A DNA stretch of 64,000 nucleotides from Mycolicibacterium flavescens (GCA_900637135.1 LR134353.1:1116001-1180000); one strand, 5' to 3'. Positions 26,599-35,800 are shown, counted from the stretch's first letter. Notes: generated from the letters alone by a model not told the origin. Numbers and translations: made by a program.

Positions 26599-26970
26599 AT
26601 GCCGACGCCGGAAGACAACGCCAAGACCGTCACCCGTTACCTCGAACTGGCTGCGCAGGGTAAGGCCGATGACATCGCCGAGTTGTACGCCGACGACGGC
26701 ACCGTCGAGGATCCGGTTGGCGGCGAGGTGCACATAGGCCGCAAGGCGATCCGCGGTTTCTACGACGCGCTCCCCACGACGGGCGCCCAGGCCGACGTCG
26801 TCACGCTGCGGGCGTTGGGCAACGAGGCGGCGTTCTTCTGGGCGCTGACCATCGACCTCGGCGAGAACAAGATGCGCATCGAGATCATCAGCGTGATGAC
26901 CTTCAACGAGGAGGGCAAGATCGCGTCGATGAAGGCCTACTGGACCCCCGAAAACGTCACCCAGCTCTAG
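26599..26970 (+). CDS. steroid delta5-isomerase-like protein (SnoaL/KSI fold)
   Basis: A 123-residue protein that resembles bacterial ketosteroid isomerases over its full length. It has RYLEL with Tyr14, then [13 protein letters not shown] with Asp38 (the catalytic base of the family), KAIRGFYD and a final [12 protein letters not shown]. Family enzymes move the 5,6 double bond of a 3-ketosteroid to 4,5. The oxyanion-hole aspartate (Asp99 of the Comamonas enzyme) aligns with Ser98 here, so activity is uncertain. With hsd at 55358 it could take part in cholesterol ring oxidation. The ATG is about one base from the predicted leaderless start. Confidence 0.78.
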   Translation: MPTPEDNAKTVTRYLELAAQGKADDIAELYADDGTVEDPVGGEVHIGRKAIRGFYDALPTTGAQADVVTLRALGNEAAFFWALTIDLGENKMRIEIISVMTFNEEGKIASMKAYWTPENVTQL

Positions 26971-27707
26971 AAGACCGCGAACCACATCGCGATGTAGTGG
27001 CAGATCGCTGCCACCGCGGTGCACGCATGAAAGAACTCGTGATGGCCGAACACCGTCGGCCACGGGTTGGGCCACTTGAGCGCGTAGAGCACACCGCCGA
27101 TGCTGTAGAGCGCGCCCCCGACGATCAGCAGCACGAGCGCGGCCACTCCCGCACCGTGCGTGATCGGTCCGACGAACCACGCCGCCACCCAGCCCAGCAG
27201 GATGTAGAGCGGCACGCCGACCCACCGCGGCGCCGACGGCCAGAAGCACTTGAGCAGCACGCCCGCGATCGCACCACCCCACACGATCCAGAACAGCACC
27301 ATGCCGTCGGTCTGTGGCAACGCCAGCAAGGCGAACGGCGTATAGCTGCCCGCGATGAACACGAAGATCATCGAGTGGTCGAGTCGCTTCATCCACTTGC
27401 GTGCGGTCGGCGACTTCCAGTCGACCCGGTGGTACGCGCCGCTGACCGCGAACATCGCCACGATGGTGAGCGTGTAGATCAGCGTCGCGACGCCCGCGCG
27501 CGTGGACTGGACCGACCACGACACCGACACCAGCGTGGCGCCGCAGATGGCTGCGATCCCCGCCGCGTACACGTGTATCCAGCCCCGTGCGCGCGGCTTA
27601 CCGATGAAATTGGCGAGACCGTCGACAACGGCTTCCGGAAAGTCCTCCGCAGGGTTCTGCGGGTCGCGGGACATATCGGAATCGGTGCTGTCGATGGATC
27701 GGGTCAT
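26967..27707 (-). CDS. haemolysin III / PAQR family membrane protein (Rv1085c-like)
   Basis: A 246-residue protein with seven predicted transmembrane helices. The haemolysin III/PAQR metal-site residues can be seen: SGAYHR (histidine and serine early), and [17 protein letters not shown] near the C-terminus with two histidines spaced for zinc binding. Despite the name, haemolysis is not a proven role; PAQR proteins may be ceramidase-like hydrolases. ATG 27707 is chosen because GGAGGTG sits directly in front; longer frames would run into the divergent promoter. The gene overlaps the end of the KSI-like gene by 4 bases. Confidence 0.85.
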   Translation of the reverse strand: MTRSIDSTDSDMSRDPQNPAEDFPEAVVDGLANFIGKPRARGWIHVYAAGIAAICGATLVSVSWSVQSTRAGVATLIYTLTIVAMFAVSGAYHRVDWKSPTARKWMKRLDHSMIFVFIAGSYTPFALLALPQTDGMVLFWIVWGGAIAGVLLKCFWPSAPRWVGVPLYILLGWVAAWFVGPITHGAGVAALVLLIVGGALYSIGGVLYALKWPNPWPTVFGHHEFFHACTAVAAICHYIAMWFAVF

Positions 27708-27748
27708 GTCACCTCCACTAATGCCATGGGGGTTTTCGAACCTCACAG

Positions 27749-27754
27749 TAGTCT
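27749..27754 (+). promoter_or_regulatory. -10 box, leaderless start of the Z-FPP synthase gene
   Basis: TAGTCT (TANNNT) predicts a start at about 27761, two bases before the GTG at 27763. Confidence 0.5.
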
Positions 27755-27762
27755 GGATCTTC

Positions 27763-28554
27763 GTGGAGCTCATTCCCCCGCGACTCAAAGAGCCGGCCTA
27801 TCGGCTGTATGAGATGCGGCTGCGCCAGGAGCTGGCACGGTCCAAATCCCAACTGCCGCGCCATATTGCCGTTTTGTGTGATGGCAACCGCCGATGGGCA
27901 CGTGACCTTGGACACGACGACGTCAGCGTCGGCTACCGGATGGGCGCCAGAAAGATCGCCGACATGCTGCGCTGGTGTCAGGAGACCGGCATCGAGATGG
28001 CGACGGTCTATCTGCTGTCCACCGAGAACCTGCAGCGTGCGCCCGACGAACTGTCCCCGCTGATCGACATCATCACCGACGTCGTCGAGGAGATCTGCGC
28101 GCCCGCCAACCACTGGAGTGTGCGCACCGTCGGCGATCTGGAGCTGATCGGCGAGGAGCCCGCGCGCCGGCTGCGTGACGCGGTCGGGTCCACCGACTCG
28201 GGTCCGGACTGCTTTCACGTCAACCTCGCCGTCGGTTACGGCGGGCGCCAGGAGATCGTCGACGCCGTCCGTCAGCTGCTGAGCAAGGAGCTGGCCAACG
28301 GCAGCACCGCTGAACAGCTGATCGAGGCCGTCACCATCGACGCGATCTCGGAGAACCTCTACACCTCCGGACAACCGGACCCCGACCTGGTGATCCGCAC
28401 CTCGGGGGAGCAGCGGCTGTCGGGCTTTCTGCTGTGGCAGAGCGCGTACTCCGAGATGTGGTTCACCGACGCCTACTGGCCGGCGTTTCGGCGGGTCGAC
28501 TTCCTGCGCGCGCTGCGCGACTACACCGTGCGCCATCGCCGGTACGGAATGTGA
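27763..28554 (+). CDS. short-chain Z-isoprenyl diphosphate synthase ((2Z,6E)-farnesyl diphosphate synthase, Rv1086-like)
   Basis: A 263-residue cis-prenyltransferase. The signature blocks are [14 protein letters not shown] (about residue 35, with the catalytic aspartate), [12 protein letters not shown], and the C-terminal [19 protein letters not shown]. In M. tuberculosis the matching protein adds one isoprene unit to geranyl diphosphate to give Z,E-farnesyl diphosphate, the primer for decaprenyl phosphate used in cell-wall synthesis. The GTG at 27763 gives (V)[10 protein letters not shown], as in that protein. The start lies two bases after the predicted transcript start, so the mRNA is probably leaderless. 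Confidence 0.9.
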   Translation: MELIPPRLKEPAYRLYEMRLRQELARSKSQLPRHIAVLCDGNRRWARDLGHDDVSVGYRMGARKIADMLRWCQETGIEMATVYLLSTENLQRAPDELSPLIDIITDVVEEICAPANHWSVRTVGDLELIGEEPARRLRDAVGSTDSGPDCFHVNLAVGYGGRQEIVDAVRQLLSKELANGSTAEQLIEAVTIDAISENLYTSGQPDPDLVIRTSGEQRLSGFLLWQSAYSEMWFTDAYWPAFRRVDFLRALRDYTVRHRRYGM

Positions 28555-28586
28555 TGTGACGCCGTAGTTGATGGAACACTGAGAAC

Positions 28587-29939
28587 ATGGCTGCGCTGTC
28601 GGCGGTGGTCTTCGCGCTCAGCTGGTGGTTGGGGCTGTATCTGCTGGCCCGCGACCCGCGTAAGCCTGTGCTCGTGCTGGCCGCGATCGGGTTGACGAGC
28701 TTCGCGGCGGTGGTCGCGCTGGATGCCGTGCGGACCGTCAGCGGCGCCGATGTGCTCAGCCGCATCGAGGTCTACCTCGTCGCCGTGCCGGGCATCGCCT
28801 GGTTCGCGGTGCTCCTCGAGCTGTCCCGGCCCCGCGACACCTGGCGTGGCCGTGCCGGTGAGCTCGGCCTGGTCGCCGCGGTGGCCGCGACCGCGTTCGT
28901 CGGCGCCGCGATGGCCGGAAGCGTCGACGGCCCGTTGCGCCTTGGCCACTGGGTGATGTTCGCGGCGGTCTCGGTGCCCTCGCTTGGCGCCATGGTGTAC
29001 GCGGTGCTGCGCCAGTCGCAGCCGGTCCCGGTGGTCGGTTTCGTGGTGGTCGCGACGTTGTTCTTCGCGTTGGGCAACGCGATCCTGATCATCCCGCTGG
29101 GGCTGGTGCCCAGCTGGTTGGCGCTCGCTTCGACGGGTTTCGACGTGGCGCTGCTCGGTGTCGCGGTCGCGATCGGGGATGCGTTCGACGAGGGGCAGGC
29201 GTTGCGCGCCGACATGCTGCGCTCGTTCGCGGCGACGACGGTGGTGGCGGTGCTGTTCGGCGGTCAGGCGTTGATCGGTCTGGCGGTCACCGGTCACGAC
29301 ACCGCGCTGACGGTGCTGCTGTTCACCAGCCTGGCGGTCGCGATCGCGATCAACGTCCTGGCCGACCCGCTGGCAGGTGTGCTCGACCGGTTGGCGTTCT
29401 CGCGCTCGCCCGCCCTGCGCGCCGACCGCGCCGCCCTGCGCAGCACCGAGGCTGCGCTGCCGCTGCGCAAGGACAATCCGCTCGACGGCATCGACGAGCA
29501 GACGTTCGTCCGCCTCACCCGCCGCGCGCTCGGGCACTACGGCGACCTGTCCAAGCTGATCGCCAGCCCGCTCACCAACCTGCCGATCATCGACCAGCGG
29601 TTGGCCTCGCGCGGCGCCTCCGGCCAACCGCTGGAGCGGGCGACCGAACTCAAGGCGCTGCTGGCCGAGCGCATCGCCCGGCTCAAACCCCGCGACGGCG
29701 GCGAGTTCGGCACCACCGAGGAGTGGCGGCACTACAACTCGCTGTACTTCCCGTATGTCGCCGGGGTGCGGGCCTATGCGCAGAACGCCACCGCGACGGG
29801 ACTCGACCCCGTGGCCCGCCAGGCCTGGCAGTGGTTCGTCACCGAAGTGCCCCAGCGGTCGCTGCACAACTGGCAGAACGCGGCCGCGCGGCTGATCGCT
29901 GCCGATCTGCGCGGCAACCTGGTGGCCGCTCAGGACTGA
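28587..29939 (+). CDS. polytopic membrane protein with soluble C-terminal domain, unknown function
   Basis: A 450-residue protein. The first 270 residues hold about eight hydrophobic segments, starting directly at the N-terminus. The remaining 180 residues are soluble and mainly helical, with blocks such as LTNLPIIDQRL and WRHYNSLYFPYVAGVRAYAQ. The N-terminal half recalls the membrane sensor domains of some histidine kinases, but no kinase, cyclase or phosphatase motif is present in the C-terminal part. I do not recognise the family. The gene starts 33 bases after the Z-FPP synthase gene on the same strand and may be co-transcribed with it. Confidence 0.75.
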   Translation: MAALSAVVFALSWWLGLYLLARDPRKPVLVLAAIGLTSFAAVVALDAVRTVSGADVLSRIEVYLVAVPGIAWFAVLLELSRPRDTWRGRAGELGLVAAVAATAFVGAAMAGSVDGPLRLGHWVMFAAVSVPSLGAMVYAVLRQSQPVPVVGFVVVATLFFALGNAILIIPLGLVPSWLALASTGFDVALLGVAVAIGDAFDEGQALRADMLRSFAATTVVAVLFGGQALIGLAVTGHDTALTVLLFTSLAVAIAINVLADPLAGVLDRLAFSRSPALRADRAALRSTEAALPLRKDNPLDGIDEQTFVRLTRRALGHYGDLSKLIASPLTNLPIIDQRLASRGASGQPLERATELKALLAERIARLKPRDGGEFGTTEEWRHYNSLYFPYVAGVRAYAQNATATGLDPVARQAWQWFVTEVPQRSLHNWQNAAARLIAADLRGNLVAAQD

Positions 29940-30053
29940 CGCGCATCCGCATCGGCGCCGGCGTTGGGCCCGATACCCACGTGACCTGCGGCTGGCAGTA
30001 GCTGGCAGCGTTCTGCGTCGATCTGGCAGCGGCATCTGAGCACTGTCGGTGAC

Positions 30054-30476
30054 ATGACCACCGCAACCACCCACCTGGTAAACACCACCGGCGAAGGCGA
30101 TACCACCGACTCGCTGCTGCGCGTGGCACTGCGTGCCGACGCGACGCTGTGCGGGGGTCTCGGCCTGGTCATCGCGATGGCCGCCGACCCGCTGTCCCGA
30201 CTGAGCGGTCTGTCGGCCACCAGCGAGTGGATCGCCGGCGCCGCGCTCGTCGGCTACGGCGCCGCACTGTTCCTGGCGGCCGGGATGTCCGACGTCCGCC
30301 GCGTCGGTGTCGGCGTGCTGGTCGGCAACATCGTCTTCGCGCTCGTCGTGACCGCGGTGCTGGCGACCGGCGTGCTGCCGCTGACCGAAGCCGGCGTTGC
30401 GGGCATCGCCGGGTTCACCGCCGTCACCCTCGCATTCGCCTACGCCCAGTACCTCGGGGTGCGTCGCCTGACGTGA
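30054..30476 (+). CDS. four-helix membrane protein, paralogue of the next gene
   Basis: A 140-residue protein. After a polar N-terminus it has four predicted transmembrane helices (about residues 33-52, 57-77, 84-108 and 112-132). The first conserved block TTDSLLRVALRADATLCGG matches STDALLRFAMRADAILTG of the next gene, and the hydrophobic pattern is shared throughout, so the two arose by duplication. No active-site motif is seen. The function is unknown. The start ATG at 30054 has no strong ribosome site. Confidence 0.75.
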   Translation: MTTATTHLVNTTGEGDTTDSLLRVALRADATLCGGLGLVIAMAADPLSRLSGLSATSEWIAGAALVGYGAALFLAAGMSDVRRVGVGVLVGNIVFALVVTAVLATGVLPLTEAGVAGIAGFTAVTLAFAYAQYLGVRRLT

Positions 30477-30491
30477 CCCCCTCATGACTGG

Positions 30492-30533
30492 TCCGGAGCC
30501 GCCGTCGTCAGAGGTTGCGGCGTCGGCTCCGGA
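30492..30533 (+). terminator. strong hairpin between the paralogous membrane genes
   Basis: TCCGGAGCCG (30492-30501) pairs fully with CGGCTCCGGA (30524-30533), with an inner CCG/CGG extension. It starts 16 bases after the 30054 gene and ends 36 bases before the start of its paralogue. There is no T run after it. It may end or reduce transcription between the two genes, or protect the upstream mRNA end. Confidence 0.45.
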
Positions 30534-30568
30534 ACGGTCCCTCGCCCCCACAAGATAAGGAAACCATC

Positions 30569-30976
30569 ATGACCGCACTCTCAGAACGGCTGAACGAGTC
30601 GACGGACGCCCTACTGCGTTTCGCGATGCGTGCCGACGCGATCCTCACCGGCCTCGCCGGTATCGCGGCCCTTCCGCTCGCGGGCTGGCTGGCCGACACG
30701 TCGGGCACCACCGTCGCCTTCGAGTACGGAATGGCGGCGTTCTTCATCGCCTACGGGGCAGCAGTGCTGGGTCTGGCGGCGCTGCAGTCGCTGAAGGCGG
30801 CTGGCATGGCGGTGATTGTGGCCAACGTCCTCTACGCCGTCGCAGCGGTCGTGCTCGTGATCTCGAATGTGTTCCCGCTCACCACGATCGGCGTGGTCCT
30901 GACGCTGGCCACCGGCGTGTACACGCTGGCGTTCGCCGAACTGCAGTACCAGGGCTGGCGCCGGATCAACCGATAG
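30569..30976 (+). CDS. four-helix membrane protein, paralogue of the preceding gene
   Basis: A 135-residue protein with four predicted transmembrane helices, homologous to the 30054 product across its length. The start block STDALLRFAMRADAILTG and the tail YTLAFAELQYQGWRRINR correspond to TTDSLLRVALRADATLCG and AYAQYLGVRRLT in the partner. ATG 30569 is chosen since TAAGGA (30556-30561) precedes it at a good distance. A hairpin separates it from the partner. It converges on coaA with a 4-base gap. Function unknown. Confidence 0.78.
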   Translation: MTALSERLNESTDALLRFAMRADAILTGLAGIAALPLAGWLADTSGTTVAFEYGMAAFFIAYGAAVLGLAALQSLKAAGMAVIVANVLYAVAAVVLVISNVFPLTTIGVVLTLATGVYTLAFAELQYQGWRRINR

Positions 30977-30980
30977 CCGG

Positions 30981-31928
30981 CTACAGCTTGCGCAAGCGCA
31001 GCCGGTTGATCGAGTGGTCGGCGTCCTTGCGCAAGACCAGCGTCGCCCGTGGCCGGGTCGGCAGGATGTTCTCGATCAGGTTCGGCCGGTTGATCGAATG
31101 CCAGATGTCGCTGGCGGCGAACACGGCCTGCTCGTCGGTGAGCGTGGCGTAGTGGTGAAAGTGCGAGGCCGGGTCGGCGAACGCCGTCGTGCGCAAGCCG
31201 AGGAACCGATCGATGTACCACTTCTCGATGTCGTCGATGCGAGCGTCGACGTAGACCGAGAAGTCGAACAGGTCGGACACCATCAACGTCGGCCCGGTCT
31301 GCAGCACGTTGAGGCCCTCGAGGATCAGGATGTCCGGATGCCGGACGATCTGTTTCTCACCGGGCACGATGTCGTAGAGCAGATGCGAGTACACCGGCGC
31401 GCACGCGTACTCCGCGCCGGACTTGACCGTCGTCACGAACCGCATCAGCGCACGACGGTCGTAGCTTTCCGGGAAACCCTTGCGGCCCATCAGGTTTCGT
31501 CGTACCAGTTCGGCGTTGGGGTAGAGGAACCCGTCGGTGGTCACCAGGTCGACGCGCGGGTGGTGCTCCCATCGCGCCAGAAGTGCCTGCAGCACACGGG
31601 CCGTCGTGGACTTGCCGACCGCGACGCTGCCCGCGACGCCGATCACGAACGGCACCGGCCGGTCGGGCTGAGAGTCGCTGTCTGAGTCGCCGCCCAGGAA
31701 CTCGGCGGTCGTCGCGAACAACCGCTGGCGCGCGGCGACCTGGAGGTGGATCAGCCGGGCCAGTGGCAGATAGACCTCTTCGACTTCGAGCAGGTCGATC
31801 TTCTCGCCGATACCGCGCAGCTTCTTCAGCTCGTCCTCGGTTAGTTTCAGCGGCGTCGACATACGCAGGTTCCGCCACTGACTCCGGTCGAACTCCACAT
31901 ATGGGCTGGGTTCACTCAGCCGCGCCAT
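30981..31928 (-). CDS. coaA: type I pantothenate kinase
   Basis: A 315-residue P-loop kinase. The Walker A motif [12 protein letters not shown] lies near residue 100. The N-terminal [10 protein letters not shown] and the substrate-site blocks TTDGFLYPN and GFPESYDRR are typical of CoaA. It phosphorylates pantothenate, the first step of coenzyme A synthesis. The start ATG at 31928 is 30 bases from the divergent DUF885 gene, so both promoters share this short region. Confidence 0.94.
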   Translation of the reverse strand: MARLSEPSPYVEFDRSQWRNLRMSTPLKLTEDELKKLRGIGEKIDLLEVEEVYLPLARLIHLQVAARQRLFATTAEFLGGDSDSDSQPDRPVPFVIGVAGSVAVGKSTTARVLQALLARWEHHPRVDLVTTDGFLYPNAELVRRNLMGRKGFPESYDRRALMRFVTTVKSGAEYACAPVYSHLLYDIVPGEKQIVRHPDILILEGLNVLQTGPTLMVSDLFDFSVYVDARIDDIEKWYIDRFLGLRTTAFADPASHFHHYATLTDEQAVFAASDIWHSINRPNLIENILPTRPRATLVLRKDADHSINRLRLRKL

Positions 31929-31945
31929 GCGCCCAGTCTTGCATT

Positions 31946-31951
31946 TACGGT
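31946..31951 (+). promoter_or_regulatory. -10 box, leaderless start of the DUF885 gene
   Basis: TACGGT (TANNNT) predicts transcription from about 31958, one base before the ATG at 31959. Confidence 0.5.
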
Positions 31952-31958
31952 TGAGATC

Positions 31959-33170
31959 ATGGACGCCAGCACCTCAGATTCGTTGGTCCGCGAGTATCTG
32001 CTGCTCGGGCTGCGCTTCGACCGAGTGGAGGAGGGTTACGTCGACTCGTTCACCGGCGACCCGGCGCTGCGCCGTGCCGTCGCCGCCGAACCACAGCCCG
32101 TTCCCGCGGACCTGGCCAGGCAGGCCGACCGGTTGCTGGGGGAGCTGACCTCGGTCGACGGGCTGGAGCGAGCGCGTATGGACTACATCGGCGCCCACCT
32201 GCGGGCGCTGGCGTGCGCGGGTCGCAAATTCGCCGGTGAAGACGTGGGCTTCGTCGACGAGGTCGAGGCGTACTTCGACGTGCGCATCACCAAAGGGGAC
32301 CCCGAGCGGTACCGGCAGGCCCATCGCCAGCTCGACGAAGTGCTGAGCGGGTCCGGACCGCTCGCCGACCGGATGCAGGCCTACCGCGCGGCCGAGGAGA
32401 TTCCGCCTGCGCGCCTCGAAGAGTGCATCCACGCATTCTCCAGCGCGCTGCGTGACCGCGTGCGCGCCGAGTATCCGCTGCCCGACGCGGAGACCATCAC
32501 CTATGAGGTGGTTTCCGACAAGCCGTGGTCGGGCTTCAACTACTACCACGGGGATTACAAGTCCACGGTGGCCGTCAACGCCGACCTCAAGCAGCAGATG
32601 TCGAACCTGCCCCGGCTGGTCGCGCACGAGTCGTATCCGGGACACCACACCGAGCACTGCCGCAAGGAGGCCGGGCTGGTCGAGGGCAGGGGACAGGCTG
32701 AGCAGACCATTTTTCTGGTCAACACCCCGCAGTGCCTGATGGCCGAGGGCTTGGCCGACCTCGCGCTGTACGCGGCGATCGGGCCCGAATGGGGTGTGTG
32801 GGCCGGCGAGATCTACGCCGACCTGGGGCTGCGGTTCGACGGGGAGCGCGCTCAGGCGGTGTCGGAGGCGACGGCGGCGCTGGCCGAGGTGCGCCAGGAT
32901 GCGGCGCTGATGCTGCACGACGAGCACCGCGACGTCGACGATGTCGTCGTCTTCCTCAAGCGGTGGCTGCTGGTCAACGACCAACGCGCCCGCCAGATGC
33001 TGCGGTTCCTGTCGTCGCCGCTGTGGCGCGCCTACACCAGCACCTACGTCGAGGGGTACCGGTTGCTGCGGGGCTGGCTGGATGAACGTCCCGAAGAGGT
33101 CAGCCTGACCCAGCGGTTCGGCACGTTGCTCGACGAGCCGTTGATCCCGTCGTCGCTGCGGGCCGCCTGA
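31959..33170 (+). CDS. DUF885 family putative metallopeptidase
   Basis: A 403-residue protein of the DUF885 family. The zinc-type motif [11 protein letters not shown] lies near residue 225, and the downstream glutamate in [10 protein letters not shown] near residue 265 fits a third ligand. The block [18 protein letters not shown] precedes it. Bacterial DUF885 proteins are related to carboxypeptidase-like or lipoprotein metallopeptidases, but most members are uncharacterised. There is no signal peptide, so it is likely cytosolic. At about 400 residues it is shorter than the usual 550-600 of the family, lacking part of the N-terminal domain. A tandem 18-base repeat covers its stop codon. Confidence 0.82.
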   Translation: MDASTSDSLVREYLLLGLRFDRVEEGYVDSFTGDPALRRAVAAEPQPVPADLARQADRLLGELTSVDGLERARMDYIGAHLRALACAGRKFAGEDVGFVDEVEAYFDVRITKGDPERYRQAHRQLDEVLSGSGPLADRMQAYRAAEEIPPARLEECIHAFSSALRDRVRAEYPLPDAETITYEVVSDKPWSGFNYYHGDYKSTVAVNADLKQQMSNLPRLVAHESYPGHHTEHCRKEAGLVEGRGQAEQTIFLVNTPQCLMAEGLADLALYAAIGPEWGVWAGEIYADLGLRFDGERAQAVSEATAALAEVRQDAALMLHDEHRDVDDVVVFLKRWLLVNDQRARQMLRFLSSPLWRAYTSTYVEGYRLLRGWLDERPEEVSLTQRFGTLLDEPLIPSSLRAA

Positions 33171-33197
33171 GCCTGAGCAGCCGCCTGAGCCTGAGCC
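33162..33197. repeat. two tandem copies of an 18-base unit across the DUF885 stop codon
   Basis: Two copies of GCCGCCTGAGCCTGAGC plus one base (33162-33179 and 33180-33197) follow each other. The first contains the in-frame TGA that ends the DUF885 gene, so the duplication leaves the protein unchanged. Confidence 0.7.
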
Positions 33198-33260
33198 GCC
33201 GCCGAACGTGGGTTACCGTCACGCCGACGGCGGGTGTGGCGTGTGTCAATCCCACAGTCG

Positions 33261-33344
33261 GCGGCCCAGGTATGGGCATCGAGCGGCCCAGGTATGGGCA
33301 TCGAGCGCCCCAGGTACGGGCATCGAGCGCCCCAGGTGCGGAAA
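33261..33344. repeat. 22-base tandem repeat upstream of glyA
   Basis: Nearly four copies of a 22-base unit (GCGGCCCAGGTATGGGCATC plus GA) start at 33261, 33283, 33305 and 33327. The first two are identical; the third has two changes and the last is cut short. The array ends just before the glyA -10 box, so a change in copy number could shift upstream promoter elements. Confidence 0.8.
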
Positions 33345-33345
33345 G

Positions 33346-33351
33346 TAGGCT
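33346..33351 (+). promoter_or_regulatory. -10 box, leaderless start of glyA
   Basis: TAGGCT (TANNNT) predicts transcription from about 33358, one base before the ATG at 33359. Confidence 0.5.
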
Positions 33352-33358
33352 GAACCCC

Positions 33359-34822
33359 ATGACTGCAGACCCCGTGACCTCCAACGCTGCCGCTCCCGGT
33401 GCCGAGTACGCCGAGACCGCGAGTGCCGCCTACCGGGCCGCGTTGCAGGTGATCGAGTCGGTGGAGCCGCGTATCGCGGCGGCGACACGTAAAGAGCTTG
33501 CCGATCAACGGGACTCGCTCAAGCTCATCGCCAGCGAGAACTACGCCTCGCCCGCGGTGCTGCTGACGATGGGCTCCTGGTTCTCCGACAAGTACGCGGA
33601 GGGCACGATCGGGCACCGGTTCTACGCGGGCTGCCAGAACGTCGATACCGTCGAAAGTCTCGCCGCCGAACACGCCCGTGAGTTGTTCGGAGCGCCGTAT
33701 GCCTACGTCCAGCCGCACTCCGGTATCGACGCCAACCTCGTTGCCTTCTGGGCGATCCTGGCCACCCGGGTCGAAGCGCCCGAACTGGCGGCCCTCGGCG
33801 CCAAGCACGTCAACGACCTGTCCGAGGCGGACTGGGAAAAGCTGCGCAACAAGCTCGGCAACCAGCGGCTGCTGGGGATGTCGCTGGACGCGGGCGGCCA
33901 CCTGACCCACGGTTTCCGGCCCAACATCTCCGGCAAGATGTTCCACCAGCGCAGCTACGGCACGGACCCGAACACCGGATTCCTCGACTACGGCGCGGTG
34001 GCCGAGGCCGCCCGCGAGTTCAAGCCGTTGATCATCGTGGCCGGATACTCGGCCTATCCGCGTCGGGTCGACTTCGCCAAGATGCGCGAGATCGCCGACG
34101 AGGTCGGCGCCACGCTGATGGTCGACATGGCGCACTTCGCGGGTCTGGTCGCGGGCAAGGTGTTCACCGGCGACGAAGACCCGGTACCGCACGCCCACGT
34201 CACCACCACGACCACCCACAAGTCGCTGCGCGGACCGCGCGGCGGGATGGTGCTCGCCCAGCCCGAGTACTCCGACGCCGTCGACAAGGGCTGCCCGATG
34301 GTGCTGGGCGGTCCGCTCTCCCACGTGATGGCCGCCAAAGCGGTCGCGCTGGCCGAGGCCCGCCAACCGGCCTTCCAGGCTTACGCGCAGCGCGTCGCCG
34401 ACAACGCCCAGGCGCTTGCCGACGGTTTCCTCAAGCGTGACGCCCAGCTCGTCACCGGCGGCACCGACAACCACATCGTGCTGCTCGACGTCACCTCGTT
34501 CGGGCTGACCGGGCGCCAGGCCGAGTCGGCCCTGCTCGACGCGGGCATCGTCACCAACCGCAACTCCGTGCCCGCAGACCCCAACGGCGCCTGGTACACC
34601 AGCGGCATCCGGTTGGGCACTCCCGCGCTGACCACCCGGGGATTCGGGGCCGACGACTTCGACCGTGTCGCCGACCTGATCGTGGACGTGCTGTCCAACA
34701 CCGAACAGCAGGGCACTTCGAAGGCCAAGTACACGCTGTCCGACGGCACCGCCGAGCGCGTTCACGCCGCCTCTGCCGAGCTGCTGGAGGCCAACCCTCT
34801 GTATCCGGGGCTGACGCTGTAG
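33359..34822 (+). CDS. glyA: serine hydroxymethyltransferase, long form
   Basis: A 487-residue PLP enzyme. The usual blocks are present: [32 protein letters not shown], the PLP lysine in [15 protein letters not shown] (about Lys288) and [16 protein letters not shown]. It converts serine and tetrahydrofolate to glycine and methylene-tetrahydrofolate. It is about 60 residues longer than most bacterial SHMTs (415-430). There is an N-terminal extension of about 25-30 residues and an insert of about 30 residues between VQPHSG and GGHLTHG (about residues 134-165). It sits where M. tuberculosis has glyA1 but differs strongly from that protein as I remember it. The start is fixed by the leaderless promoter. 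Confidence 0.92.
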   Translation: MTADPVTSNAAAPGAEYAETASAAYRAALQVIESVEPRIAAATRKELADQRDSLKLIASENYASPAVLLTMGSWFSDKYAEGTIGHRFYAGCQNVDTVESLAAEHARELFGAPYAYVQPHSGIDANLVAFWAILATRVEAPELAALGAKHVNDLSEADWEKLRNKLGNQRLLGMSLDAGGHLTHGFRPNISGKMFHQRSYGTDPNTGFLDYGAVAEAAREFKPLIIVAGYSAYPRRVDFAKMREIADEVGATLMVDMAHFAGLVAGKVFTGDEDPVPHAHVTTTTTHKSLRGPRGGMVLAQPEYSDAVDKGCPMVLGGPLSHVMAAKAVALAEARQPAFQAYAQRVADNAQALADGFLKRDAQLVTGGTDNHIVLLDVTSFGLTGRQAESALLDAGIVTNRNSVPADPNGAWYTSGIRLGTPALTTRGFGADDFDRVADLIVDVLSNTEQQGTSKAKYTLSDGTAERVHAASAELLEANPLYPGLTL

Positions 34823-34868
34823 CCCCCCGCCGCGCCGGTCGGGAATTTTACGATTCCCACAGAATTGA

Positions 34869-34879
34869 GTTACTGTAAC
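34869..34879. promoter_or_regulatory. palindrome over the desA2 -10 box (candidate operator)
   Basis: GTTAC-T-GTAAC is an inverted repeat that covers the -10 box TACTGT (34871-34876). The box predicts transcription from 34883, exactly the A of the desA2 ATG. A regulator bound here would block polymerase. MadR, a TetR-type repressor, is known to control mycobacterial desA1 and desA2; that this is its site is inference. Confidence 0.5.
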
Positions 34880-34882
34880 CGC

Positions 34883-35710
34883 ATGGCACAGAAACCTGTA
34901 CCGAATGCGCTGATCCTCGAACTCGAGCCGGTCGTGCAGCAGGAGCTGCGTCGTCACATCGACAGCGAGGATCTCTGGTACGCACACGACTACGTGCCGT
35001 TCGACCAGGGCGAGAACTTCGCCTTTCTCGGCGGTAAGGACTGGGACCCGTCGCAGGTGACCCTGCCCAAGGACGTCACCGACGCGCTCGAGATCCTGCT
35101 CATCACCAAGGACAACCTGGCCAGCTTCCACCGCGAGTTCGTCTTCAGCTTCATCCTCGAGGAGAAGTGGGGCCGTTGGATCGGCCGGTGGACCGCCGAG
35201 GAGCACCTGCACGCGATCGCCTTGCGCAACTACCTCGTCGTCACCCGGGAGATCGACCCGGCCGCCAACGAGGACGTCCGCGTCGAACACGTGATGAAGG
35301 GCTACCGTGCCGACACCTACAGCCAGGTCGAGCGGCTGGTGTTCATGGCCTTCTTCGAACGTGCCCACGCCGTCTTCTGCCGCAACCTCGAGGCCAAGAT
35401 CACCGAGCCGGTGCTGGCGAACCTCATCGGCCGCATCGCCCGCGACGAGGAGCGGCACGAGGAGTTCTTCGCCAACCTGGTCGCCCACCTGCTGTCGACG
35501 AGCCGTGACGAAACCGTCGACGCCATCGCGCGACGCGCGGCCGAGCTCGACGTCGTCGGCGGCGACATCGACGCGTACGCCGACAAGGTACGCAACGTCG
35601 CCGAAGCCGGGATCTTCGGACCAGATCAGCTGCGTCAGGTGATCGCCGACCGGGTCGCCGCGTGGGGGCTGGCCGACGAGCCGAAGATGCGGGAGTTCAC
35701 CTCCGCGTAA
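34883..35710 (+). CDS. desA2: acyl-[ACP] desaturase DesA2
   Basis: A 275-residue protein of the soluble diiron acyl-ACP desaturase family. The first iron-ligand block is EEKWGRWIGRWTAEEHLH (about residues 93-110) and the second is DEERHEEF near residue 192. The length equals that of M. tuberculosis DesA2. DesA2 is essential for mycolic acid synthesis in mycobacteria, where it introduces a double bond in the meromycolate precursor. The ATG at 34883 coincides with the predicted transcript start, so the mRNA is leaderless; the short in-frame extension upstream would lie outside the mRNA. Confidence 0.93.
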   Translation: MAQKPVPNALILELEPVVQQELRRHIDSEDLWYAHDYVPFDQGENFAFLGGKDWDPSQVTLPKDVTDALEILLITKDNLASFHREFVFSFILEEKWGRWIGRWTAEEHLHAIALRNYLVVTREIDPAANEDVRVEHVMKGYRADTYSQVERLVFMAFFERAHAVFCRNLEAKITEPVLANLIGRIARDEERHEEFFANLVAHLLSTSRDETVDAIARRAAELDVVGGDIDAYADKVRNVAEAGIFGPDQLRQVIADRVAAWGLADEPKMREFTSA

Positions 35711-35786
35711 CCGCGCGCTCATCGCCGCGGACGAGCAGCGGCGAACACTACGGCGCGCCTGCACGGCGCATGTGCCGCAACGGGAG

Positions 35787-35792
35787 TAGCGT
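35787..35792 (+). promoter_or_regulatory. -10 box upstream of the phoAT-like ORF
   Basis: TAGCGT (TANNNT) predicts transcription from about 35799, two bases before the ATG at 35801. Confidence 0.5.
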
Positions 35793-35800
35793 CGTTTGCG

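Noticed and set aside
28521..30551. 676-residue open frame on the minus strand
   Set aside because: It lies antisense to the 28587 and 30054 genes. It has no recognisable domain, and its composition (Arg, Gln, Gly, His) is that of a complementary frame in GC-rich coding DNA.
33044..35764. 906-residue open frame on the minus strand
   Set aside because: It covers glyA and desA2, both certain genes, in antisense and has shadow-frame composition.
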